From assembly GCA_016716885.1 (NCBI GenBank), contig JADJUV010000175.1, forward strand, positions 45,077 to 109,076: a stretch of DNA of 64,000 nucleotides, in the 5' to 3' direction. Under the pieces are notes generated by a model. The model was not told the DNA's origin and did not search any database. It saw only the letters and a program-made list of their open reading frames with translations. Below, one piece after another: positions 51,543-60,950 of this stretch. Source of the stretch: Candidatus Trichofilum aggregatum. Its GTDB lineage: Bacteria > Chloroflexota > Anaerolineae > Promineifilales > Promineifilaceae. A program made the translations under genes and the position numbers. The stretch's first letter is position 1. Each line of letters opens with the position of its first letter.

Positions 51543-52565
51543 CTATCCTGATTGTACATCCAGGCTTAACTCATAACTGCGGGCTTCGCCTGGTTCCAAC
51601 ATTTGTAGGGTGCCCAGTTCACGCTCTACGGCCCGACCTTCCACATAACAGTTGGCTGGCTCAATCCCCAACACATGCTCACCAGCCCCAGCCATGTGCC
51701 ACTGCACCAGTCGCGGCAGTTGGGCCGTTGACCAGGAGAGGGTGACGGTGAGGGCTTGCTCGCCGTGGCCGGTTGGGAAGGCGGGGTTATGAATGTGGGC
51801 GCTGACCCAACCTTCAGGCATGGCCTGATGGTAATAAACCCGCTCCTGGTAGCCAACTTGAGGAGCCAGCCAGCGATCATACCCTTCGAGCGGTGTTTCT
51901 GGTTCACGGGGGGTGACTTGTTGGGAGGGGAACTGTAGGGTGGTGTGGGGGCCAAGTAAGGGGAAACCAAAGTTGAAGTGGTAGAGGATCATATGCGGCC
52001 GCGACACAAACCCCACATTCTCCACCGTGTCCCGTATCACCAGCCGGTTCTGCCCCAGGCGGCTATGAATCTCCCGCGTCAGGCGCAGATGTTCCCCAAA
52101 AATGGCCGTCTCATCCACCACCCCGGCAATCCGCATCTCATACTCATCACCCAGCCAACGCCCTTCGGCACACACCTGGCGGGCGGGCAAATGGTGAATC
52201 CGGCCATGAAGCCCTTCGCCATCCCCTGGCGCACCCACATAACTGAGGCCACAGGTCATCAACAAACCACCGACAGCCGTGCGTAACCATTTGGCCCCGC
52301 TGTCATCATAATACGCCGGATGCCCATCCCCATTGGCCGACTGCCAGCTTAACGGCACACCACCAAACTCCGCCAGAGAAATATCCAGCCCTCGCGACGG
52401 CGAAACCAGATAACTCAGACCCGCCCCCGTCCGCACCTGGATTTGCTCTACCCCGGCTTCCGGCCCTTCACTCAAGGTAAATCGGCGCAGGCCCCCCACC
52501 TGTTCCAGGCGGCCCACCCTGGCTTCAATCTCGCGGCGGCTGTATGTTTGTCCGTATAGCTTCAT
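51543..52565 (-). CDS. DUF4432 aldose-1-epimerase-like protein
   Basis: A 340-residue protein of the DUF4432 group of galactose mutarotase-like proteins. VSPSRGLDISLAEFGGVPLSW, GLLMTCGLSYVG, GLHGRIHHLPA (catalytic His positions), LILYHFNFGFPLL and EPANCYVEGR are characteristic. It probably converts the anomers of a pentose or hexose before the isomerases act. It lies in the middle of the pentose operon. The exact sugar is unknown. Confidence 0.82.
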   Translation of the reverse strand: MKLYGQTYSRREIEARVGRLEQVGGLRRFTLSEGPEAGVEQIQVRTGAGLSYLVSPSRGLDISLAEFGGVPLSWQSANGDGHPAYYDDSGAKWLRTAVGGLLMTCGLSYVGAPGDGEGLHGRIHHLPARQVCAEGRWLGDEYEMRIAGVVDETAIFGEHLRLTREIHSRLGQNRLVIRDTVENVGFVSRPHMILYHFNFGFPLLGPHTTLQFPSQQVTPREPETPLEGYDRWLAPQVGYQERVYYHQAMPEGWVSAHIHNPAFPTGHGEQALTVTLSWSTAQLPRLVQWHMAGAGEHVLGIEPANCYVEGRAVERELGTLQMLEPGEARSYELSLDVQSG

Positions 52566-52782
52566 AAGAGATAAGATTTTTAACCACAGATGACGCAGAT
52601 TAACACAGATTTTTCTTCTCTCTGCGTTCTCTGCGTCTCTGCGGTTCCCTTTCCGCGCCGTGTTCCCCGGTAAGGCAGGGTCACAATGCGCAGTTACACA
52701 GATTTCTCTGCGTTCTCTTCGTCTCTGCGGTTCATTATTTTCGCCGATTGCTCTTAATCCGTGTACTCATTCTCCGCCCCAC
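52566..52782. other. Intergenic region with dispersed repeat
   Basis: It contains repeated CTCTGCGTTCTCTGCGTCTC-type sequence (twice, near 52618 and 52706), relatives of which occur near 1970 and 57255. No gene is seen. Confidence 0.5.
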
Positions 52783-53331
52783 TCACGCCTCGCTGATTTC
52801 GGGTATCCGTTTGATGCGTGGGTCGGTAAAGACGTCGAACTCGTCCCGGCTGGTGCTGGAAAACTCCGAGACAACCGCCCCCTCAGCCCCAGCCTGGAAC
52901 CAATGCAAGGTATTGGGCGGGATGGTGTATTGTTCACCAGGGTTCAACTCAATTTCGTGGAACACCGTGTAATAGGGTTCACTGCCCACAGGCACAGTCG
53001 CTTGAATGGGATTTGTTGGTTCCCCTGCCACATACAACCACACCTGCCCCCAACGACAGCGGAACGTTTCCATTTTGCCGGGGTCACTGCCCACGGGCGG
53101 ATGCCGGTGCTCCGGGCAGGTCTGACCGGGGAACAAAACCAGCTCTTTGGCACAATACCGGTCTGTATTGACATACACCACCAGCTCCAGGCCGGTACGT
53201 TCCAACTCACCCAGGCCAAACTCAGCCACCTCAATCTGCTCTCGTTCGGCGGCGGTCAAATGAATGCCGATGTGAGCCAGCATCGCGGCCGCGTGCCCTT
53301 GCGCCTCGTTCACCTGACTTCTGCTTACCAT
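52783..53331 (-). CDS. D-lyxose isomerase family protein
   Basis: A 182-residue cupin of the D-lyxose ketol-isomerase family, which interconverts D-lyxose and D-xylulose (and D-mannose and D-fructose). The metal-binding residues appear in CPEHRHPPVG (two His), KMETFRCRWG (Glu) and PNTLHWFQAG (His). Length is normal. It starts 15 bases after the xylose isomerase stop codon, so it is co-transcribed. Together the two enzymes would feed xylose and lyxose into D-xylulose. Confidence 0.87.
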   Translation of the reverse strand: MVSRSQVNEAQGHAAAMLAHIGIHLTAAEREQIEVAEFGLGELERTGLELVVYVNTDRYCAKELVLFPGQTCPEHRHPPVGSDPGKMETFRCRWGQVWLYVAGEPTNPIQATVPVGSEPYYTVFHEIELNPGEQYTIPPNTLHWFQAGAEGAVVSEFSSTSRDEFDVFTDPRIKRIPEISEA

Positions 53332-53346
53332 GACAACCCCCTTCGT

Positions 53347-54507
53347 TTAGCGGATACCTAACAAAAGTTCAACGGTCAGTTGATCCAACCGTTCATACGG
53401 CAGGCCCCGCGCACCCAGGGCGATACGGTCAAAAGAGGCGGCTTTGATCGCGGCCGCTTTGCCTGTGTCATAACTACCCTGATACCCGGCCATCGCCCCA
53501 TCATCCGCGTTAATCTCCGCCAGCAGGGCTTGAATCTCCGCATCTGCCTTAAACCGCTCCGCTTTCTCCTTCAAAATGAGGTAAGTCCGCATACAACCCC
53601 GCGCAAACGCCTTCACCCCATCATAGTCTTCGGTGCGGTAGGCATGGGCGTCAAAATGGCGGCTTCCCTGATACCCCACTTCTTCCAAAAATTTCACCAG
53701 GAAAAAGGCCGACTTGATATTGTGCGCCCCAAAACGGAAATCCTGATCATATCGGCCAAACGCCTGATCATTCAAATCAATATGGAAAAGCTTACCGGCA
53801 TCCCAGGCCTGGGCCACAGCATGGGTAAAGTTCAGCCCGGCCATGTGCTCATGAGCCACTTCAGGGTTGACCCCCACCATCTCCGGGTGATCCAGGGTAT
53901 TGATAAACCCCAACATGGCTCCCGTGGTGGGTAAGAAAATATCACCCCGTGGCTCATTGGGTTTGGCTTCCAGGGCAAATTTCAGGTCATATCCCTGGTC
54001 CAGCGCGTATTCACAGAAGAAGTTCATGGCCTCGCGGAACCGTTTACCGGCCTCTAGCGGATTCTTGCTGGCGTCGGTTTCTGTGCCTTCGCGGCCGCCC
54101 CAAAAAACATACACCTTCGCCCCTAACTCCACCCCCAAATCAATGGCGTGCAAGGTTTTATGCAGCGCATAAGCCCGCACCTGGGGATCATTGCTGGTAA
54201 ACGCCCCATCCTTAAACGCCGGATCCGTGAACAGGTTGGTAGTCGCCATCGGCACAATCAGACCCGTCTCGGCCAGGGCCTGTTTGAAATCCTTGACAAT
54301 CTGGTTGCGTTCAGCGGGAGTAGCATCAATCGGAACCAGGTCGTTATCATGGAAATTGACGCCATACGCCCCGACTTCAGCCAGCATATGCACCAACTCC
54401 ACAGGCGACATTTTGGCCCGTACCGGCTCACCAAACGGGTCGCGTCCCATATTGCCCACTGTCCACAAGCCAAAGGTAAATTGATGTTCAGGTTTTGGAT
54501 CGTACAT
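53347..54507 (-). CDS. xylA: Xylose isomerase (class I)
   Basis: A 386-residue xylose isomerase of the short (class I, actinobacterial) type. The catalytic His and Asp are in VNFHDNDLVP; metal ligands are in ALEAKPNEPR (Glu, Lys), VNPEVAHEHMAG (Glu, His) and FHIDLNDQAFGRYDQD (Asp residues). The start at 54507 (MYDPKPEHQFTFGLW) follows GGAG at normal spacing; the four codons before it are not conserved. It is the first gene of a five-gene pentose operon. No xylulokinase is in the window. Confidence 0.95.
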   Translation of the reverse strand: MYDPKPEHQFTFGLWTVGNMGRDPFGEPVRAKMSPVELVHMLAEVGAYGVNFHDNDLVPIDATPAERNQIVKDFKQALAETGLIVPMATTNLFTDPAFKDGAFTSNDPQVRAYALHKTLHAIDLGVELGAKVYVFWGGREGTETDASKNPLEAGKRFREAMNFFCEYALDQGYDLKFALEAKPNEPRGDIFLPTTGAMLGFINTLDHPEMVGVNPEVAHEHMAGLNFTHAVAQAWDAGKLFHIDLNDQAFGRYDQDFRFGAHNIKSAFFLVKFLEEVGYQGSRHFDAHAYRTEDYDGVKAFARGCMRTYLILKEKAERFKADAEIQALLAEINADDGAMAGYQGSYDTGKAAAIKAASFDRIALGARGLPYERLDQLTVELLLGIR

Positions 54508-54652
54508 AATTTGCTCCACTCATACGGGTATTCATGTTTTTGGATAGAAAGGAGAAACCGCCGGATGTTGGGCATCACGGTGAGATTCAGGCCTATTATC
54601 CCCCCTTCGTGAACAAACTCACAGCTAAATGAGCAGGCAATTTGGGCAAAAC

Positions 54653-54685
54653 AGATTGGTTCAACCGCCGAGATTGAACCAATCT
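54653..54685 (-). terminator. Terminator of glmS
   Basis: Perfect 12-base arms AGATTGGTTCAA (54653-54664 and complement 54674-54685) with a nine-base loop, followed on the minus strand by GTTTT. It lies 14 bases after the glmS stop codon. Confidence 0.75.
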
Positions 54686-54699
54686 ACAAGCACACGCCA

Positions 54700-56271
54700 C
54701 TACTCAACCGTGACCGATTTAGCCAGGTTGCGGGGTTGATCCACATCACAGCCCCGCCGCACGGCAATATGATAACTCAGCAATTGCAAGGGAATGACGT
54801 TCACCACCGGCGCTAACAGGGTGGGCGTGTCGGGCACGTAGATGACATGATCCGCCTCGCGGCGAATGGCCTCATCCCCTTCAGTAGCCAGGGCAATGAC
54901 GATACCCCCCCGCGCTTTGGCCTGCTGAATCTGACTGATCATCTTGTCGTACAAATGATCACGGGTGGCAATGGCTAAAATGGGCAAGGTTTCATCTATC
55001 AGAGCGATGGGGCCATGTTTCATTTCGCCCGCCGGATACCCTTCGGCATGGATGTAGCTGAGTTCTTTCAGCTTCAAGGCCCCTTCACGAGCCACGGCGT
55101 AGTTGATGCCCCGGCCCAGATAAAGGAAGTTGGTGGCTTTGAAGAACTGGTTGGCTAATTCTTGAATGGCTTTGTCTTGATCCAAAACCCGACCGGTCAG
55201 TTCGGGCAGATGGGCTAAATCTTGCACCAGTTGGCGCATCCGCTCCGGGCTGACCGTGCCGCGCAGTTGCCCCAAAGCACAGGCCAACAGATATTGATCT
55301 ACCAACGAGGTGGTAAACGCCTTGGTACTGGCGACGCCAATTTCCGGCCCGGCGTGCATGGGGATGTAGCCATCGGAGATGCGGGTGGACTGGCTGCCAA
55401 TGGCGTTGACAATGGACCAGAGGGTAGCCCCATTGCTTTTAACCAGTTCGCTGGCGGCTAAGGTATCGGCGGTTTCGCCGGATTGGGTGATAGCCAACGC
55501 GGCCGCATTCGTCCCAATAATCGGGTCGTAATAACGAAACTCAGAGGCATAGGCCACTTCGGTGGGCAAACGGGCAATGTGCTCCATCATGTATTTGCCC
55601 GCCAACCCGGAGTAGTAGCTGGTGCCACAGGCGATGATAAACAGTTTTTGTAACCGTTGGGCCAGTTCAGGCGTCAGGTTCATTTCGGGTAAATGGATAC
55701 GATGATGCTCAAAGTCTACGCGGCCGCGGAGCGTATCCACAATCGCCCTCGGTTGTTCAAAAATCTCCTTCTGCATGAAATGTTTGAACTCCCCCTTCAC
55801 GGCACTGACCGGATCCCAGGCAATCGTGTGGGTGGTCGGGGTCAACACCTTGCCGTCCAGGTCCGTCACCTGATACCCCTCACGGGTAATCTCCGCCATC
55901 TGCCGACTCTCCAGGAAAATCATCTGCCGGGTGTACTCCAGAATGGCCGGAATATCCGAAGCGATAAACATTTCCCCCTGCCCCACACCCAGGGTAATAC
56001 CCCCGGCATTGCCTAACCGGGCACAGATCAGCTTGTCCGGCTCGGCCACATTAAACACCACCACCGCATTGGCTCCTTGCAATTGCTTCAGCGTATCCCG
56101 CACCGCCAGGGCAAACGGCACACCTGCTTCCAGATACCGTTCAATCATCTGCACTATCACTTCCGTATCGGTATCCGAATTGAAGGTGACACCTTCGGCC
56201 ATTAGCTCTTCACGCAGGGGCAAAAAGTTCTCCACGATGCCGTTATGCACCACCACCACTCGCCCATTCAT
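54700..56271 (-). CDS. glmS: Glucosamine-6-phosphate synthase GlmS, main part (frameshifted gene)
   Basis: Most of glutamine-fructose-6-phosphate aminotransferase, which makes glucosamine 6-phosphate for peptidoglycan. From MNGRVVVVHNGIVENF the glutaminase domain continues with SDTDTEVI; two SIS domains follow (IIACGTSYYSG, ITQSGETADT, LYLGRGINYAVAREGALKLKE) and the C-terminus LLSYHIAVRRGCDVDQPRNLAKSVTVE is typical. The start of the protein lies in another frame at 56545; the breaks are at about 56350-56380. The full protein would have about 614 residues. Confidence 0.93.
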   Translation of the reverse strand: MNGRVVVVHNGIVENFLPLREELMAEGVTFNSDTDTEVIVQMIERYLEAGVPFALAVRDTLKQLQGANAVVVFNVAEPDKLICARLGNAGGITLGVGQGEMFIASDIPAILEYTRQMIFLESRQMAEITREGYQVTDLDGKVLTPTTHTIAWDPVSAVKGEFKHFMQKEIFEQPRAIVDTLRGRVDFEHHRIHLPEMNLTPELAQRLQKLFIIACGTSYYSGLAGKYMMEHIARLPTEVAYASEFRYYDPIIGTNAAALAITQSGETADTLAASELVKSNGATLWSIVNAIGSQSTRISDGYIPMHAGPEIGVASTKAFTTSLVDQYLLACALGQLRGTVSPERMRQLVQDLAHLPELTGRVLDQDKAIQELANQFFKATNFLYLGRGINYAVAREGALKLKELSYIHAEGYPAGEMKHGPIALIDETLPILAIATRDHLYDKMISQIQQAKARGGIVIALATEGDEAIRREADHVIYVPDTPTLLAPVVNVIPLQLLSYHIAVRRGCDVDQPRNLAKSVTVE

Positions 56272-56545
56272 GCTGACATGGGGGTGGGCATTGCGTTCGC
56301 TGGGCGCGCCGTGGGTGGCCCAACGGGTATGCCCAATGCCGATATGCCCGGCCAGCGGTGATTGGCATCAACCGTTGGCCCAAATTACCCAATTTGCCCA
56401 CATCCCGCCGAATAGCGACCTGGCCGTTTTGCTCCAACACGGCAATACCCGCCGAGTCATAACCCCGGTATTCCAGCCGTTTTAAACCATCATAAATCAC
56501 CTGCGGTGCCTGGCGCGGCCCGATATAACCAACGATTCCACACAT
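56243..56545 (-). CDS. glmS: GlmS N-terminal glutaminase segment
   Basis: The start of GlmS, with Cys2 as the glutaminase nucleophile in MCGIVGYIGPRQAPQ and GLKRLEYRGYDSAGIA following. AAAGGAGA precedes the ATG at 56545. After GQRL the frame is lost; adding one G and one C near 56360-56375 gives RLDANHPLAGHIGIGHTRWA and joins the main part. The last 45 codons of this frame are therefore out of register. Confidence 0.9.
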   Translation of the reverse strand: MCGIVGYIGPRQAPQVIYDGLKRLEYRGYDSAGIAVLEQNGQVAIRRDVGKLGNLGQRLMPITAGRAYRHWAYPLGHPRRAQRTQCPPPCQHEWASGGGA

Positions 56546-57468
56546 GGGAAAATCTCCTTTTGTGGTGCGTATTGCCTGGCAATACCAGCCACAAGCATAA
56601 GGCAGGGGGGCAGTCACCACCGGCCGGGTGAGTAAGAAGGCAGGGGGTGGAGAGACTGAGAGACTGAGAGATTTTAAACGCTCCCACGTTCGTAGTGACG
56701 GCTTTAGCTGGCTCTTCCCCGCTAAAGTAGTTACGACAAACAAGGAGCAAACACCATGCTCTCAAGCAACGTTGTCATTCCTGCGCTATGAAATTGTTGT
56801 TGAATAGGGAGATACCAGAGGAGTGAGTTTCAGGTTTTAGGTTTCAAGTTTCAGGTGATAAATAACTTGAAACCTGAAACTTTCAACTTGAAACTCATTG
56901 ACGCCGCTGCCCTCTCTTCTGTTGGTCCCTCGTGGGCCAGTTTGTGAGAGAACATCATTGCTGGAACAATGCCGGTTGCGGCCGCACCGGGGAGGCACCC
57001 GCTGATCTTTCGCTTTTCCAGATTGGTTATTCGTCTATTGGTATAGAGCTGGCAAAAACGCCTAATATACTAATACACAAATCACTTTCTCTGTTAGTCC
57101 TACCCTGCGGTAGGAAACCTCGTCACTCCGTGCTTTTCTGTACCCACCCCACCACTCCACAGGGCCATGCGCTTGCAATCTATCCACCTATTCAATTTTG
57201 ACTGCGGGCAAAATGCTATCCGACGTTACCGGATGTGTCAAACGGAAGCAACCAACCGCAGAGACGCAGAGAACACAGAGAAAAAGGGTAATCCCTCATC
57301 CCCGGCCCTTCTCCCATGTGGGCGAAGGGAGTCTGTCCCCTCTCCCCGGCGGGAGAGGGTTAGGGTGAGGGTGGATGACCTTCTAGCCATTTAGTCCTAA
57401 ACATTACCAGGCATTGTGAAAATAATTACAATTAGCACCACTAACTATTAGGATGACTAACTTTTCCC
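56546..57468. other. 920-bp intergenic region with several repeats
   Basis: No gene is apparent. From left to right: a GAGAGACT microrepeat (about 56650-56672), a degenerate palindromic repeat (56688-56741), an inverted pair GGTTTCAAGTT (56840-56850 with 56864-56874), one GCGGCCGC (about 56969), a CGCAGAGACGCAGAGAACAC repeat (about 57260) and a CTCTCCC/GGGAGAGG hairpin (57338-57360). Near 57424-57455 ATTACAATTAGCACCACTAA may be part of the marR promoter. Confidence 0.55.
56688..56741. repeat. Palindromic repeat, GTAGTGACC family, copy 5 (degenerate)
   Basis: GTTCGTAGTGACGGCTTTAG ... CCGCTAAAGTAGTTACGAC. It has lost perfect pairing. Its downstream sequence AGGAGCAAACA matches that after copy 6. 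Confidence 0.75.
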
Positions 57469-57912
57469 ATGAATGATCCACAACCCGATTTGGCTTTACG
57501 CCTGCTAGAAATTATACCCGCAGTGATGCGCACGGTTGCCGCTGAGTTGCGCCGCTCCGGTCATTTGCTGAACCCGACTCATTTTAATGTGCTGATTACG
57601 CTGGCCTATGGCCCGTGTATCCTCAGCGATCTGGCTGAACAACAGGCTGTCAGCCCACCCACCATGTCCAACACGGTCAGCACCCTGGTAGAACGAGGCT
57701 GGGTGCAACGGCAGCGAGATGCCCATGATCGACGCAAAGTGTGGCTAACCTTGACCCCAGGCGGTTTGCAAATTTTGGACACCATGCGCCAACAGGCCGA
57801 AATTCGGGTCAACCAACCCCCCCCCCCCCCCCGCCCCCCGGCCCCCCCCCCCCCCCCCCCGTCCTTATCTCACTCTCCCATGCAGAGCGGCACACCCTGG
57901 CCGAGGGTCTAA
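57469..57912 (+). CDS. MarR family transcriptional regulator, corrupted C-terminus
   Basis: A MarR-type winged-helix regulator. LNPTHFNVLITLAYGPCILSDLAE, SPPTMSNTVSTLVERGWVQRQ and DAHDRRKVWLTLTPGG are the DNA-binding domain. After EIRVNQ the frame runs into poly-C (57817-57860). Another frame then gives LSHAERHTLAEGLTVLRQVF, the expected C-terminal dimerisation helix, so the true protein continues to about 57950. It lies directly upstream of the RND gene and probably controls it. Confidence 0.82.
   Translation: MNDPQPDLALRLLEIIPAVMRTVAAELRRSGHLLNPTHFNVLITLAYGPCILSDLAEQQAVSPPTMSNTVSTLVERGWVQRQRDAHDRRKVWLTLTPGGLQILDTMRQQAEIRVNQPPPPPRPPAPPPPPPSLSHSPMQSGTPWPRV
57817..57860. other. Poly-C stretch inside marR
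   Basis: C runs of 16, 6 and 19 bases separated by G. No known MarR has a matching poly-proline tract; misassembly or consensus failure is likely. Confidence 0.7.
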
Positions 57913-58277
57913 CTGTCTTGCGCCAGGTTTTTATCGTCCCAAACAATAAAAAACGCTTCCCCGGGAAAAAATCACAAACGCCAGTAGAAAAGCGTCAAAG
58001 CAAAACTGATCATTGTTCTGCTACTAACTTCCGTTCAATCCACTCAGGAGTACTTTTATGTTGGCAAAGCTGTTTGATGCAATCACGCGACTCGCTCTCC
58101 GTTTTCGTTGGGTAACGATTGGGGTAGCCTTGGTCATCATGGTGGCTGGGGGACTAGCCCTGTCCGATCTGAACCAGGAACTACTGCCCCGCATTGAGTT
58201 CCCCCAAACCATCATCATCGCTCAATGGGGCGGAGCCGAAGATGCCGAAGATTTCCTGGAAGAAGTGACCATTCCTG

Positions 58278-58620
58278 ATGGAAGAGGCTATCCGGGCAGT
58301 CAATGGGGTTGTGAATGTTGAATCCACCACCAACCCCGGTTTTGCCTTCCTGGTGGTGCGTAATGAGTTTGGCGTCAGTCAGGATGTCATGCTGGAGCGG
58401 ATTGAAGGAGCGGTGAATGATGTCGCTTTGCCAACCGACATGGATGCCCCGCAGATTCTGGACTTCAGTTTGAGCGACCTGCCCGTCGTGACGGTAAGCG
58501 TGTCATCCGGGGAACTGTCGCTGGATGAGCTGAAAGCGTTGGTAGAAAGTGAACTGGTTCCTGAACTCACCGCCATTGAACAGGTGAGCCAGGTGACGGT
58601 CTCCGGGGCCAGGCTTACCC
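58278..58620 (+). CDS. RND exporter, first porter segment
   Basis: The piece MEEAIRAVNGVVNVESTTNPGF to EQVSQVTVSG, that is the PN1 porter subdomain. It is in a different frame from the N-terminal helix (58058-58275); one base is missing near 58275. It is part of the RND gene. Confidence 0.75.
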
Positions 58621-58740
58621 GAAGCCACGTCCGCAGTGCCGGAGCTGGAAGAAGAAGGGACCGAAGTCGCGGCCGCAACACCCACCACCGAACCCACCCC
58701 CACCGCCGAACCCACGCTTGAGCCTACCGCTACACCAGAC

Positions 58741-60240
58741 CCAGCCCGTCTGCCCGACACCCTTATCCAAGGCGCGGCCGCGGCCGGTCTGACCATCGAG
58801 TTTGCCCAAGACATCACCCCGGAGATGATGCGCCAGATCAGCAGTTTTGGCCCCCCGGGCCAACCAGTTCCCTCGGTGCGCTCACCCCCGACAATCTGCG
58901 GCTCCTCTCGCCCGAAGCCATCGCTCTCCTACCCACCGATTTCCTGGCTACTCTGGATGCTGACCTCGTCGCTGAGCTAGACGTTCTGGCGGCTGAGTTT
59001 GATGGGGCCGGGCAACTGTTCCTGGCCGAAGCTGAAACAGAGAGCGGCGAAGAAGCCCTCAGTCACCGCCGTGCCCCTGCCCCAACCGTGGGTGGACGCG
59101 GTCGCGACCTTTGGCCTGCCCATCACCACCACCGCCGATATTGACGTAACCTTTGCCAGCAGCATTACGGCCCAGGCCCCGCAACTGTTGGCCGAGTTAG
59201 AACCAGAGATGTGGCGGGCCTTATCACCTGACGTACTGGCCGTGCTGGTTCCCGCCGCCGAATTAGATGAAGAACTCCTGGCCCAACTAACCGCCATTCA
59301 GAACGCATGCGGGCATACCCCCACCCCCCTTGCTTTACCGGCGGAACTGGTACAGGGCGCGGCCGCGGTTGGGCAGACCATCAGCACCACCGCCGACCTG
59401 ACCCCAGCGTTTGTACAGACTATCATTCAGTTCGCTCCCGAAACGTTGAGCCAGTTGCCAACAGAACTCCTGCTGGCCCTCTCACCTGAGGTGTTAGCGG
59501 TTATCCCGGCTGACTTGTTAGCCGCGCTGGACCCCGGTGTACAACAAACGATTGCCAACGTGTTAGCCTATGCGGCCGCGAACCAGCCCGAAGTAACCAC
59601 CACCGACACCATAACAACAACGCTCTCCCCCTTACCAGAGGCGCTCATCCAGACCGTGGCTCCCTTTGGCCTGGAGATTCAATACGCCCAGGACATCACC
59701 CCGGAGATGATGCGCCTGATCGGTGGGGCCGGGCCGCAAGCGCTGTTACTCCTGGGGCAACTGACCGAGGACAACCTGCTGGCCCTCTCGCCTGAAGTGA
59801 TTGCCCTGTTGCCGGTGGACTATGTGGCGACGATCGAGGCTGACCTGAAAACAGAGTTGGATGTGTTGGCGGCTGAGTTTGGCGGCGCGGGAGCGTTGGC
59901 GGCGGAAGAAGCGGCCAATGCCGACCCGGCTCGCCTGTCGGATGCCATTATCCAGGGCGCGGCCGCGGCCGGTGTCACTGTCGAATTTGCCCAGGACATC
60001 ACCCCGGATTTCATCAAATTGTTGGGCGGCTTAGGTGAACAAGGGCTACAAGCCCTGGCTTTGCTCACCGAAGATAATCTGCGCCTGCTCCAGCCCGAAA
60101 CGATTGGCTGGTTGCCAGTGGCCTTCCTGGATACCCTCGACCCGGCTCTGCGGGCCGAGTTAGATGAACTGGCGGCTGAGTTTGGTGGTGCGGGGGCGTT
60201 AGCGGTTGCGGCCGCGGCCGAAGCCGAAGCCCTCTCCGCC
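58741..60240 (+). repeat. Five tandem repeats of about 90-100 residues in the RND exporter
   Basis: Consensus: LP.ALIQGAAAAG, then FAQDITPEMM, then LT.DNL.ALSPEVIALLP, then LDVLAAEFGGAG. Approximate units: 58741-59040, 59070-59310, 59330-59580, 59630-59930 and 59930-60240. Units 1, 4 and 5 are closest (FAQDITPEMM; ELDVLAAEF). The second and third are diverged and shorter. Four units carry GCGGCCGC at the QGAAAAG position. Confidence 0.85.
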
Positions 60241-60552
60241 GATGCGCCCCCTCTATCTGGCGTCTGGCTGTTGCCTGATCCCAATGGTAATCCTTCCCCC
60301 TACCAGACCGCGGCCGACTTGCTGAGAAATCCGTTCACCCCCACGGCCGCCGAGTTCCTCAACTTCATTCCCACCAATTCCCAAGACCCGGTTGGTTCTG
60401 CTTCATCACTGACGCCGGATATCATCCGCTGGTTAGCCGACAACGAAGAAGGGTTTGCCGCCAACCTTGACCCCGCTTTCCTGGAGTTGATGTCCCCGAA
60501 AGTCCGACTTTCCTGCTGGACACCTACCCTGAAGCGTTCGATGCCGAACTGA
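58999..60552 (+). CDS. RND exporter, repeat-bearing segment
   Basis: The longest unbroken piece of the exporter, 517 codons, with repeats 2-5 and the following region (PNGNPSPYQTAADLLRNPF, LTPDIIRWLADNEEGF). The first 30 codons overlap the end of repeat 1, which is in another frame. It has no start of its own. It would lie outside the membrane. Confidence 0.75.
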   Translation: MMGPGNCSWPKLKQRAAKKPSVTAVPLPQPWVDAVATFGLPITTTADIDVTFASSITAQAPQLLAELEPEMWRALSPDVLAVLVPAAELDEELLAQLTAIQNACGHTPTPLALPAELVQGAAAVGQTISTTADLTPAFVQTIIQFAPETLSQLPTELLLALSPEVLAVIPADLLAALDPGVQQTIANVLAYAAANQPEVTTTDTITTTLSPLPEALIQTVAPFGLEIQYAQDITPEMMRLIGGAGPQALLLLGQLTEDNLLALSPEVIALLPVDYVATIEADLKTELDVLAAEFGGAGALAAEEAANADPARLSDAIIQGAAAAGVTVEFAQDITPDFIKLLGGLGEQGLQALALLTEDNLRLLQPETIGWLPVAFLDTLDPALRAELDELAAEFGGAGALAVAAAAEAEALSADAPPLSGVWLLPDPNGNPSPYQTAADLLRNPFTPTAAEFLNFIPTNSQDPVGSASSLTPDIIRWLADNEEGFAANLDPAFLELMSPKVRLSCWTPTLKRSMPN

Positions 60553-60703
60553 CCGAGCGGTTACGCGGGATTGCCCTGGTGATGTCGAAGCATTTGTCCC
60601 TGAAGCCACCATTACCCGCAGTAATGGCAATCCAGCCCTGCTGGTCTCCATCTTCAAATCAGGTGATGCCAACACCGTTACCACCGCCGACGCCGTTTTC
60701 GCG

Positions 60704-60950
60704 GTGTTGGAACAGTACAAAGAAGACCATCCATCCTTTGAATATGCCATCGCTTTTGAGCAAGCGACCTTCATCCGTGACGCCATCGAAGGGGTTTCCA
60801 ATGACGGTATTCGCGGTGGAGCCTTTGCCATCATCGTCATTCTGATTTTCTTGAGCGGCCGCGTGCAGGGCAAATATAAACTAAGCTGGCAAGCCACCCT
60901 GGTCACAGGTATCTCCATCCCCTTATCCGTGCTGACAGCCTTGTTTTTAT
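60704..60950 (+). CDS. RND exporter, end of porter domain and helix 2
   Basis: LEQYKEDHPSFEYAIAFEQATFI is the last porter strand and AFAIIVILIFLSGRVQG the second helix, with a GCGGCCGC copy. The frame changes near 60950 before MRWIPAVG. Confidence 0.7.
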
